NCBI GenBank assembly: GCA_900768695.1 | Contig: CAAGDY010000314.1 | Span: forward strand, 1 to 6,232 | DNA: 6,232 bases | Direction: 5' to 3' | From: an uncultured Anaerovibrio sp. | Lineage (GTDB): Bacteria > Bacillota > Negativicutes > Selenomonadales > Selenomonadaceae | Part shown: piece after piece, positions 1 to 5,645 of the stretch | Numbering within the stretch: the stretch's first letter is position 1 | Layout of the letters: each line of letters opens with the position of its first letter | The notes under the pieces: generated by a model | What the model was told of the DNA's origin: nothing | Databases searched by the model: none | What the model saw: only the letters and a program-made list of their open reading frames with translations | Position numbers and translations under genes: made by a program

Positions 1-7
1 TCTCCTT
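1..7 (-). promoter_or_regulatory. Ribosome binding site of a gene beyond the left edge
   Basis: On the minus strand the last seven bases before the window ends read AAGGAGA, a strong Shine-Dalgarno sequence. With the promoter at 31-59 in the same orientation, this suggests that a minus-strand gene begins a few bases outside the window. Its identity cannot be seen. Confidence 0.6.
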
Positions 8-11
8 ATCG

Positions 12-26
12 ACAGTAAATTTCTGT
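12..26. repeat. 15-bp imperfect palindrome downstream of the -10
   Basis: ACAG and CTGT arms (12-15 and 23-26) surround an A/T core, with one mismatched pair (16/22). The palindrome lies at about +1 to +13 of the predicted transcript, a normal place for a repressor operator. The arms are short, so it could be chance. Confidence 0.3.
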
Positions 27-30
27 ATCT

Positions 31-59
31 ATTATAACAAACAAGGGTTTTTTACGCAA
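31..59 (-). promoter_or_regulatory. Extended -10 promoter for the off-window left gene
   Basis: The minus strand has a perfect TATAAT (31-36) preceded by TG one base away (TGTTATAAT, 31-39), an extended -10 element. The hexamer 17 bp upstream is TTGCGT (54-59), which keeps only the TTG of the -35 consensus; extended -10 promoters tolerate this. The A/T-rich stretch just upstream (60-80) resembles an UP element. The predicted start near 24-26 leaves a leader of about 20-25 nt before the ribosome site at 1-7. Confidence 0.65.
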
Positions 60-61
60 TA

Positions 62-80
62 GAAAAATAGAATATTTTTC
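62..80. repeat. Perfect 8-bp inverted repeat upstream of the -35
   Basis: GAAAAATA (62-69) and TATTTTTC (73-80) are exact reverse complements separated by three bases. The pair lies just upstream of the -35 hexamer at 54-59. It could be an activator or repressor site, or part of an UP element. It is almost all A/T, which makes a chance palindrome easier. Confidence 0.4.
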
Positions 81-93
81 ACTTTTTGTTCTG

Positions 94-140
94 TATTAAA
101 TTATAATTATAAATATATATTAATATTAATATTAATATTT
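94..140. repeat. 47-bp A/T-only tract with TTAATA tandem repeats
   Basis: There is no G or C from 94 to 140. The distal part (117-139) has a six-base period: three exact TTAATA copies at 120-137 plus partial units at each end. The repeat is self-complementary. The tract separates the terminator of the efflux operon from the next promoter and would melt or bend easily. No gene is seen in it. Confidence 0.7.
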
Positions 141-147
141 GCGCCAC

Positions 148-180
148 AAAAAGACAGGGCAGACACACGCCGCCCTGTCA
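148..180 (-). terminator. Intrinsic terminator of the efflux operon
   Basis: Read on the minus strand, GACAGGGC (179-172) pairs perfectly with GCCCTGTC (160-153) across an 11-nt loop and is followed by five T residues (152-148). The 8-bp stem is GC-rich. The hairpin begins 30 bp after the stop codon of the pump gene, so it ends the adaptor-pump transcript. Confidence 0.9.
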
Positions 181-209
181 AAATGATACTCGCAATATTA
201 ACCTTGGAA

Positions 210-3200
210 TTACATGTAATCCGTAGAGGTCTTTTTCTTCTCCGTTTTTCTGATGCCAAGAGTTTTGGAAATATACTCTGTCATGACATAGAAAGCAGGA
301 ATAATAAAGATAGCCAGACCAGTAGCAAAGAGCATGCCGCCTACTACCGCCACGCCCATGCCATTACGGGCCGCCGCACCGGCACCTGTTGCCATAGCCA
401 GCGGCAGACAGCCGATGATAAAGGCAAAGGAGGTCATGAGAATAGGACGCAAGCGCAGTCCTGCCGCCTCAATGGCCGCCTTCAGCGGATTCATGCCGGC
501 ATCTACACGAATCTTGGCAAACTCTACAATCAGTATGGCGTTTTTGGCTGCCAGACCGATAATCATGATAACACCAATCTGCATGTACACGCTGTTCTGC
601 AGTCCGGCATTCGGCGTACCGTCCAGAGCCTGTACGATGGACAGGAAATACTCGGAGAACAACGCGCCAAAGATACCTACAGGCACAGACAGCAGCACTG
701 CAAACGGTACGCTCCAGCTCTCATAGAGGGCGGCAAGGCAGAGGAATACAAACACAAATGCCAGTGCCAGCACCTGACTGGTGGAGCTGCTGTTCTTCTG
801 CTCCTCACGAGCCTGACCGGACCACTCTATACCGAAGCCATCAGGAGCAACCTCCCTGACTATTTCCTCAATGGCAGCCATGGCCTCACCGGAGGAATAA
901 CCGTTGCCTGCGTTGCCCTGAATACCAACAGAACGAGCTGCATTAAAGCGGCTGATATTGCTGGCACCAGTGGTTTCACGCGGCTTCAGCAAAGAATCCA
1001 GCGGCACCTTGGCACCTGTATTGCTGCGCACATACATAAAGCGCATATTTTCAACATTACTGCGGAAGGATTCATCTGCCTGCACAACTACCTTGTAGGT
1101 ACGGCCAAACTCGTTGAAGTCATTGACCTGATTACCGCCGTAGAATACCTGCATGGCAGTGAACACATCAGACAGGCTGACGCCCATTGCCTTAACCTTT
1201 TCCCTGTCAATATCATACTGATAAATAGGGGAATTGATGGAATAGGTGGAGCGCACGCCCTGCAGCTCAGGACGCTGGTTAGCCGCAGCCAGAATCTTCT
1301 TGGTAATCTGATCCAGCTCCTCATCGGTATGGCCGGACAGATCCTGCAGCTCCATCTGCCAGCCGCCCACAGTACCAAGTCCTGGCAGGGCAGGCATGTT
1401 AAAGGCAATGACCCGCGCTTCCGGCGCAACCATAGCACCTACGCCAAAGGTCTTCATAACGATAGCATCAATCTGGGTTTCCGCACTAGTTCTATCTGCC
1501 CAAGGCTTCAGGCCCACGAACATAGCACCGGCACTTGATTTGCCGCTGAAAGCCATGATGTCAAAGCCCGGAATACCCAGAACGCCATCAACACCCTCCA
1601 CCTGCAGCAGTGCAGGTATCAGCTTGCCGATAACCTTTTCCGTCTGGTTAATGGAAGCACCCTCAGGCAGATTCACAGCCACAGCATAATATCCCTGGTC
1701 CTCATCCGGCACGAAGGTAGACGGCACAATCTTGTACAAAAGCCCTGTCAGGCCGCAGACAATTACAATAAACACCAAAGCAACCTTGATGTGGCCGATA
1801 AACCAGCCAACCACGCCCTGATAGCTGAGGCGCATCCTGTTAAATGCTTCATTGAATTTATCAAAGAACCGTCCCAGTACGCCCTTATTTTCATTCTTAT
1901 CATGAGGCTTCAAAATAGTGGCACAGAGAGCCGGTGTCAGGGTCAGCGCCACAAAAGCCGACAAGGCCATGGAAATAGCAATAGTCAAGGCAAACTGACG
2001 ATACAGCACACCCATCATGCCCCCCAGGAACGCCACCGGCACAAATACTGCCGCCAGCACGAAGGCAATAGCCACAACAGGCCCCTGCACCTCATCCATA
2101 GCCCGCTCAGTGGCATCCACAGGGTTCAGGCCCTTCTCCATGTGAGCCTCTACGTTCTCAATAACAACTATCGCATCATCTACTACCAGACCGATTGCCA
2201 GTACCATGGCAAACAGGGTCAGTGTATTGATGGAGAAGCCCAGAAAAGTAAAGGCAATAAAGGTACCAATCAAGGATACCGGCACTGCCAGCAAAGGAAT
2301 CAAGGTTGCCCGCCAGTTCTGCAGGAAGACGAATACAACCAGCACAACCAGCACCAGCGCCTCGATAAAGGTATGCACAACCTCATTGATAGAAGCACCG
2401 ATAAACTTGGTGCTGTCTACAATCTCCTTAATTTCCAAATCCGGCGGGAAGTCCTTCTTGGCATCCTCCAGGATTTTCTTTACCTCTGCCACAGTAGTCA
2501 TGGCATTAGCATCACTGGTGAGCTGAATACCAAAGCCCACTGCATCCATGCCGTTGTAGCTAGGTATGAAGTTATAATCCTCCGCGCCTGTCTCTACTCG
2601 GGCAACATCCTTGATGCGCACATATTGTCCATCAGGTGTTGCCTTCAGGATGATGTTGCCAAACTCCTCGGCACTGGTCAGACGGCCATCAATCTTACCA
2701 GTGGCCTGCTTTTCCTGGCTGTCAGACACAGGCGCAGCACCTACCGTACCGGCCGGAGCCTGCACATTCTGCTCATTGATGGCTGCCATAATGTCAGCAG
2801 ATGTAATATTCATCTCTGCCATCTTGGCAGGGTTCACCCAGATACGCATGGCATGGTTGGCACCAAATACCATTACATCACCTACACCGTCTACGCGCTT
2901 AATCTGGTCCAGCAGATAAATATCTGCATAGTTCTTCATCCACGGACGATCATAGGTATTGTTCGGTGAATACATGGCCATCATCAGGGCCATATCATTG
3001 GAAGACTTGCTGGTGGTTACACCTCTGGTCTTCACTGACTCCGGCAGGCTGGCATTGGCGATAGCTACATTGTTCTGTACCTTTACCGCATCCATATCGC
3101 CATCAGTGCCCAGATTGAACACTACGCTCAGGCTGTATCTGCCGCTGTCAGCTGCGGTAGAGGACATGTAGTCCATGCCCTGGGTACCGTTTACCTGTTG

Positions 3201-3398
3201 CTCAATAACCTGCGCTACCGTATCATTGACAGTCTTTGCATTGGCACCTACATAGGTGGTGCTGACTGAAATAGTCGGCGGCGAAATCTGCGGATACTGG
3301 GCAATCGGCAGCTGAAAAGCTGCCAGCACACCGATGATTACAATCAGCAAGGAAATTACGATTGCAAATATCGGTCTATGTATAAAAAACTTAGCCAA
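210..3398 (-). CDS. RND multidrug efflux pump, inner-membrane subunit (AcrB/MexB-like, HAE-1)
   Basis: This is a 1062-residue proton-driven transporter of the hydrophobe/amphiphile efflux family. It probably expels drugs, detergents or similar compounds through a periplasmic adaptor and an outer-membrane channel. The N-terminus (MAKFFIHRPIFA) is classic for the family. One membrane helix at about 10-28 is followed by a large porter domain (about 30-335), helices 2-6 (about 340-495), helix 7 (about 537-557), a second porter domain (about 560-870) and helices 8-12 (about 873-1040). The proton-relay residues are present: D407 and D408 in helix 4, K952 in helix 10, R982 and T989 in helix 11. Pocket-type phenylalanines occur at 178, 612, 617 and 627. 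The start is TTG: the ribosome site AAGGGGG lies 7 nt upstream, an in-frame TAA sits five codons upstream, and the next Met is residue 75. The gene lies 12 bp after the adaptor and shares its promoter. Substrates cannot be told from sequence. Confidence 0.97.
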   Translation of the reverse strand: MAKFFIHRPIFAIVISLLIVIIGVLAAFQLPIAQYPQISPPTISVSTTYVGANAKTVNDTVAQVIEQQVNGTQGMDYMSSTAADSGRYSLSVVFNLGTDGDMDAVKVQNNVAIANASLPESVKTRGVTTSKSSNDMALMMAMYSPNNTYDRPWMKNYADIYLLDQIKRVDGVGDVMVFGANHAMRIWVNPAKMAEMNITSADIMAAINEQNVQAPAGTVGAAPVSDSQEKQATGKIDGRLTSAEEFGNIILKATPDGQYVRIKDVARVETGAEDYNFIPSYNGMDAVGFGIQLTSDANAMTTVAEVKKILEDAKKDFPPDLEIKEIVDSTKFIGASINEVVHTFIEALVLVVLVVFVFLQNWRATLIPLLAVPVSLIGTFIAFTFLGFSINTLTLFAMVLAIGLVVDDAIVVIENVEAHMEKGLNPVDATERAMDEVQGPVVAIAFVLAAVFVPVAFLGGMMGVLYRQFALTIAISMALSAFVALTLTPALCATILKPHDKNENKGVLGRFFDKFNEAFNRMRLSYQGVVGWFIGHIKVALVFIVIVCGLTGLLYKIVPSTFVPDEDQGYYAVAVNLPEGASINQTEKVIGKLIPALLQVEGVDGVLGIPGFDIMAFSGKSSAGAMFVGLKPWADRTSAETQIDAIVMKTFGVGAMVAPEARVIAFNMPALPGLGTVGGWQMELQDLSGHTDEELDQITKKILAAANQRPELQGVRSTYSINSPIYQYDIDREKVKAMGVSLSDVFTAMQVFYGGNQVNDFNEFGRTYKVVVQADESFRSNVENMRFMYVRSNTGAKVPLDSLLKPRETTGASNISRFNAARSVGIQGNAGNGYSSGEAMAAIEEIVREVAPDGFGIEWSGQAREEQKNSSSTSQVLALAFVFVFLCLAALYESWSVPFAVLLSVPVGIFGALFSEYFLSIVQALDGTPNAGLQNSVYMQIGVIMIIGLAAKNAILIVEFAKIRVDAGMNPLKAAIEAAGLRLRPILMTSFAFIIGCLPLAMATGAGAAARNGMGVAVVGGMLFATGLAIFIIPAFYVMTEYISKTLGIRKTEKKKTSTDYM

Positions 3399-3413
3399 GT
3401 GGACGCCCCCTTA
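3399..3413 (-). promoter_or_regulatory. Adaptor stop and pump ribosome site junction
   Basis: On the minus strand the junction reads TAA GGG GGC GTC CAC then TTG. The adaptor stop abuts and slightly overlaps the pump's Shine-Dalgarno (AAGGGGG), and both genes are in the same frame. This supports translational coupling and fixes the pump start at the TTG at 3396-3398. Confidence 0.75.
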
Positions 3414-4583
3414 TAAATTGCTCGTAGTGAGGGAGAAGCCCATATCCTCCGGCTTTACCTCGGTGATAGCCAGCTCCATGCCCTCGGTCAGGGAAGTCAG
3501 GCCTTCTACAATCACCTGCTCGTTGCCGGTAAGTCCCTTTTCAACAATGCAGTAGCTGCCAACCTTGGTGCCCAGCTCTACATTCTGTGCCTTGGACTTG
3601 CCATCCTCACCTACGATCATCACGAAGGACTTGCCCAGCAGCTGCTGCACGGCACGCTCAGGCACCAGCTTGGCTCCCTTCAGCGTATCTCCCACCAGCT
3701 TGGCACGGGCAAACATACCAGGCACCAGAATACCATCTGGATTCTCAAACTGAGCCTTGATAATCAAGGAACCGGAATTGTCCTGCATAGCGCGGTCAAC
3801 CTCTACAATATGCCCCTCAACAGGATATTCAGAACCGTCACTGAAGCTTATCTGTACTGTCTTGCTAGGCAAAGCCTGGCCAGGAACTACAGAGGCACCA
3901 ACATACTTCAGATACTCGCCCTCACTGATGCTGAACTGAACAAAAATCGGATTGCTTGAGCCGATAGTCACCAGCTTAGTGTTGCCTGCGGCAGCATAGG
4001 TGCCCACAGCCACATCATCCACAGCCAGCTTGCCGCTCATCGGCGCATATACCACGGTATCATCCAGATTCTGCCTAGCCTGCTGAACCAGCGCAGACAT
4101 GGCGTCTACATTAGCCTGGTAGGCGGCCACCTGGGCCCGCTGGGTAGTAACAACCTGCTCGGATACGGCAGCAGCCGCCAGCAGCTGTTCGTTGCGCTGC
4201 AGGTCAATCAGTGCGTTGTTATAGGTTGCCTGTGCCTGGGCCAGATTGGCCTGGGCCTGCAGCAAAGCAGCCTGATAATTGCGGTCATCAATCTTGTACA
4301 GTGCCTGACCGGCAGACACATACTCACCGCCCTTGATATACTTTGCTGTAACGTTGCCGGATACCCGTGCCTGAACCTTTACCTCGTCCTTGCCCTTGAC
4401 GGAACCCGCATATTCAAGGGTCAAAGGCGTATCCTGCACCAGCACCTTCATGGCCTTTACCTGTGCGCCGCCTGCCCTGCGCTGTGCCTGCTGTCCGCCA
4501 AAGCTAACGAACATCACGCCGGCAACTATGGCAATAACGGCAACCACTGCTGCCAATGCCAGCTTTCCTTTTTTAGATAACAA
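3411..4583 (-). CDS. RND efflux periplasmic adaptor (membrane fusion protein, AcrA/MexA-like)
   Basis: This 390-residue adaptor links the RND pump to an outer-membrane channel across the periplasm. A basic N-terminus (MLSKKGK) and one hydrophobic helix (about 8-29) act as signal or membrane anchor. There is no lipobox Cys, so unlike E. coli AcrA it is probably not a lipoprotein. Domains in order: first half of the lipoyl/barrel-sandwich domain (about 62-100, with GGEYVSAGQALYKID), an Ala/Gln-rich coiled-coil hairpin (about 101-172), second lipoyl half (YAPMSGKL at 179-186), beta-barrel (about 205-295, ending near VPGMFAR) and membrane-proximal domain (about 300-380). The start is TTG: AGGAGG lies 9 nt upstream, an in-frame TAG lies three codons upstream, and the first later Met (24) is inside the anchor helix. 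It is the first gene of the operon, with its own promoter at 4652-4680. Confidence 0.96.
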   Translation of the reverse strand: MLSKKGKLALAAVVAVIAIVAGVMFVSFGGQQAQRRAGGAQVKAMKVLVQDTPLTLEYAGSVKGKDEVKVQARVSGNVTAKYIKGGEYVSAGQALYKIDDRNYQAALLQAQANLAQAQATYNNALIDLQRNEQLLAAAAVSEQVVTTQRAQVAAYQANVDAMSALVQQARQNLDDTVVYAPMSGKLAVDDVAVGTYAAAGNTKLVTIGSSNPIFVQFSISEGEYLKYVGASVVPGQALPSKTVQISFSDGSEYPVEGHIVEVDRAMQDNSGSLIIKAQFENPDGILVPGMFARAKLVGDTLKGAKLVPERAVQQLLGKSFVMIVGEDGKSKAQNVELGTKVGSYCIVEKGLTGNEQVIVEGLTSLTEGMELAITEVKPEDMGFSLTTSNL

Positions 4584-4586
4584 CTC

Positions 4587-4600
4587 TACCTACCTCCTAA
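4587..4600 (-). promoter_or_regulatory. Strong Shine-Dalgarno for the TTG-initiated adaptor
   Basis: AGGAGG on the minus strand, 9 nt before the TTG at 4581-4583, matches the 16S rRNA anti-SD well. It decides the start, because an in-frame TAG overlaps this region and no ATG or GTG lies between that TAG and the TTG. Confidence 0.85.
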
Positions 4601-4620
4601 AATTCCCATACAAATCAAAA

Positions 4621-4635
4621 CATGCTAAAACCTTT
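4621..4635. repeat. Direct repeat copy B (contiguous), in the efflux leader
   Basis: On the plus strand CATGCTA is directly followed by AAACCTTT, 15 bp in all. The same two blocks recur in the same order at 4703-4723 with six extra bases between them. This copy lies downstream of the efflux promoter, in the untranslated leader. Confidence 0.6.
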
Positions 4636-4639
4636 AAAC

Positions 4640-4657
4640 TATCACTGCTATATGATA
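4640..4657. repeat. Small inverted repeat over the efflux -10 (possible operator)
   Basis: TATCA (4640-4644) and TGATA (4653-4657) are inverted arms separated by 8 bp; the second arm lies inside the -10 hexamer. A repressor bound here would block RNA polymerase. The arms are only 5 bp and the inner bases do not pair, so this is a tentative call. Confidence 0.3.
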
Positions 4658-4680
4658 CATTTGCTATAAGAAATTGTCAA
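4652..4680 (-). promoter_or_regulatory. Sigma-70/sigma-A promoter of the efflux operon
   Basis: The minus strand carries TTGACA (4675-4680), a spacer of exactly 17 bp, then TATCAT (4652-4657). The -35 is perfect and the -10 differs from TATAAT at one base. Transcription should start near 4643-4646, giving a leader of about 60 nt. A strong core promoter on an efflux operon usually implies control by a repressor, and repeats overlap and flank this one. Confidence 0.85.
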
Positions 4681-4702
4681 TATAAACAGACATTACCCCA
4701 AG

Positions 4703-4723
4703 CATGCTACAGTATAAACCTTT
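4703..4723. repeat. Direct repeat copy A (split by 6 bp), upstream of the efflux -35
   Basis: CATGCTA (4703-4709) and AAACCTTT (4716-4723) match copy B at 4621-4635 exactly, but here CAGTAT separates the blocks. The copy starts about 23 bp upstream of the -35 hexamer. It also contains the 8-bp palindrome AGCATGCT (4701-4708). The two copies bracket the promoter and may be paired regulator sites or an old local duplication. Confidence 0.55.
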
Positions 4724-4749
4724 ATTATGAAAAATATCTAAAAGCAACA

Positions 4750-5568
4750 TTATATGGCGATTGTTTCCAAATCATCAGGCACAAATACATTGCCTGCAAA
4801 ATAACTGCTGCATTCTGCCGTATATTTTTCCTTGCGGTCAGCAATGGTTTTGTCCTCCGTGTGGTAAAGCACCACATTCCTTACACCCAGCTGCTGCGCC
4901 AGCTCCCCGGCCTCCTTGGCAGTGCTGTGATTCTTCTCGTAAGGCTTGAACACATCCCTGTCATCATATTTGCAGAAGGCCTCGGACAGCAGCCAGTCCG
5001 CCCCCTCGGCATACTGGCGGCACTGGGGATTATATGGCTCATCCCCCAGGCAGGTCAGCACCTGGCCATCATCACTGAAAACCAGACGATATCCGAACTG
5101 CTTTGCCTTGGTAGAAAAAATATCAAAGGCCGTCAGGGTCATCTGCGGCAGCTCCACCTTTTCCCCGTCCTGCACCTCATGGATGAGAATATTTTTCCCC
5201 ACATTGGCCAAATCCTTCTTCGTCAGCATCATGGCGCACATCTTCTCCAGCATGTCCTTCACCACATCGTGGCAGTAAATATGCAGCTGCCCCTGATATT
5301 TGCCCGTATTCATCAGGGAAGCAATCTTCCTAATCATCCAGATTACCCCCAGGATGTGGTCCGTGTGGCCATGGGTCACAAACATGTGATGCAGCCGCCT
5401 GTAATCCGCCCCGGCCAGCTCCATCTGCCTCAATATGCCGTTGCCGCCTCCGGCATCAGTCATAAACAGCTCCCCGTCCGGCAGCTCAATCAAAAAACAG
5501 GTGTTGAAAATCCTCGTTACCATGGCATTGCCGGTTCCTAACATTATCAGCTTTTTCACGCAAATCAT
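4750..5568 (-). CDS. MBL-fold metallo-hydrolase, RNase Z/ElaC-like
   Basis: This 272-residue soluble protein has a metallo-beta-lactamase fold. Motifs: TGNAMVTR near the N-terminus (12-19), D38 in TDAGGGNG, the metal-binding THGHTDH (H66, H68, D70, H71), the bridging aspartate D176 in LGDEP, an HST motif (H214) like the HEAT/HST box of tRNase Z, and H236 in LYHTE. These place it near RNase Z (ElaC), but it is shorter than the usual RNase Z (about 305 residues) and shows no clear flexible exosite arm, so tRNA 3' processing should not be assumed. The third His ligand expected in the DIxSTK segment before FGYR appears to be Phe (F151). The ATG start has AAGGA 8 nt upstream; GTG at codon 4 is an alternative. 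Its substrate is unknown. It is probably transcribed alone from the extended -10 at 5609-5617. No clear terminator follows it. Confidence 0.9.
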   Translation of the reverse strand: MICVKKLIMLGTGNAMVTRIFNTCFLIELPDGELFMTDAGGGNGILRQMELAGADYRRLHHMFVTHGHTDHILGVIWMIRKIASLMNTGKYQGQLHIYCHDVVKDMLEKMCAMMLTKKDLANVGKNILIHEVQDGEKVELPQMTLTAFDIFSTKAKQFGYRLVFSDDGQVLTCLGDEPYNPQCRQYAEGADWLLSEAFCKYDDRDVFKPYEKNHSTAKEAGELAQQLGVRNVVLYHTEDKTIADRKEKYTAECSSYFAGNVFVPDDLETIAI

Positions 5569-5608
5569 CCCCCGTATCCTTGATTATCGTTTTATCAGCA
5601 ACACAATA

Positions 5609-5617
5609 ATTATAGCA
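5609..5617 (-). promoter_or_regulatory. Extended -10 promoter of the MBL gene
   Basis: The minus strand reads TGCTATAAT: a perfect TATAAT (5609-5614) with a TG one base upstream. No good -35 is seen at 16-18 bp, where the terminator stem of rnc lies. The start would fall near 5602, about 34 nt before the ATG. Since rnc ends in a strong terminator, a separate promoter for the MBL gene is expected. Confidence 0.55.
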
Positions 5618-5645
5618 AAAAAAGAGGCATTTATGCCTCTTTTTT
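5616..5645 (-). terminator. Intrinsic terminator overlapping the rnc stop codon
   Basis: A 13-bp perfect stem (5618-5630 with 5633-5645) has GAGGCAT/ATGCCTC as its core and A/T pairs at its base, with a 2-nt apex (4 nt if the top pair is open). On the minus strand it ends in a run of seven T residues. The rnc TAA stop (5631-5633) sits in the loop, so the last rnc codons form the 5' arm. A T-run on the other strand makes it potentially bidirectional. Confidence 0.9.

Noticed and set aside
94..140. Replication origin or CRISPR leader in the A/T-only tract
   Set aside because: No DnaA-box-like sites, no spaced repeats and no associated genes are present; it is better described as an AT-rich intergenic repeat.
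1088..1438. 116-codon minus-strand frame inside the pump gene
   Set aside because: Same-strand out-of-frame overlap with the second porter domain of the pump; Cys/Ser/Arg-rich translation with no family features.
183..1538. 451-codon plus-strand open frame opposite the pump gene
   Set aside because: It lies wholly antisense to a clearly recognisable RND pump, its product resembles no family I know (low-complexity His/Arg/Gln/Leu mix), and it starts in the terminator region without a convincing ribosome site.
1791..2969. 392-codon plus-strand open frame opposite the pump gene
   Set aside because: Antisense shadow: same composition artefact (rich in His, Gln, Arg, Tyr), no domain, no promoter or ribosome site, full overlap with conserved pump sequence.
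4684..4749. Terminator for the MBL gene
   Set aside because: I found only the short palindrome AGCATGCT and scattered T-runs after the stop codon, with no stem followed by a T-run, so no terminator is called.
4390..5541. 383-codon plus-strand open frame spanning the adaptor start, the efflux promoter and the MBL gene
   Set aside because: It runs antisense across two real genes and their regulatory gap and shows no recognisable domain or start signal.
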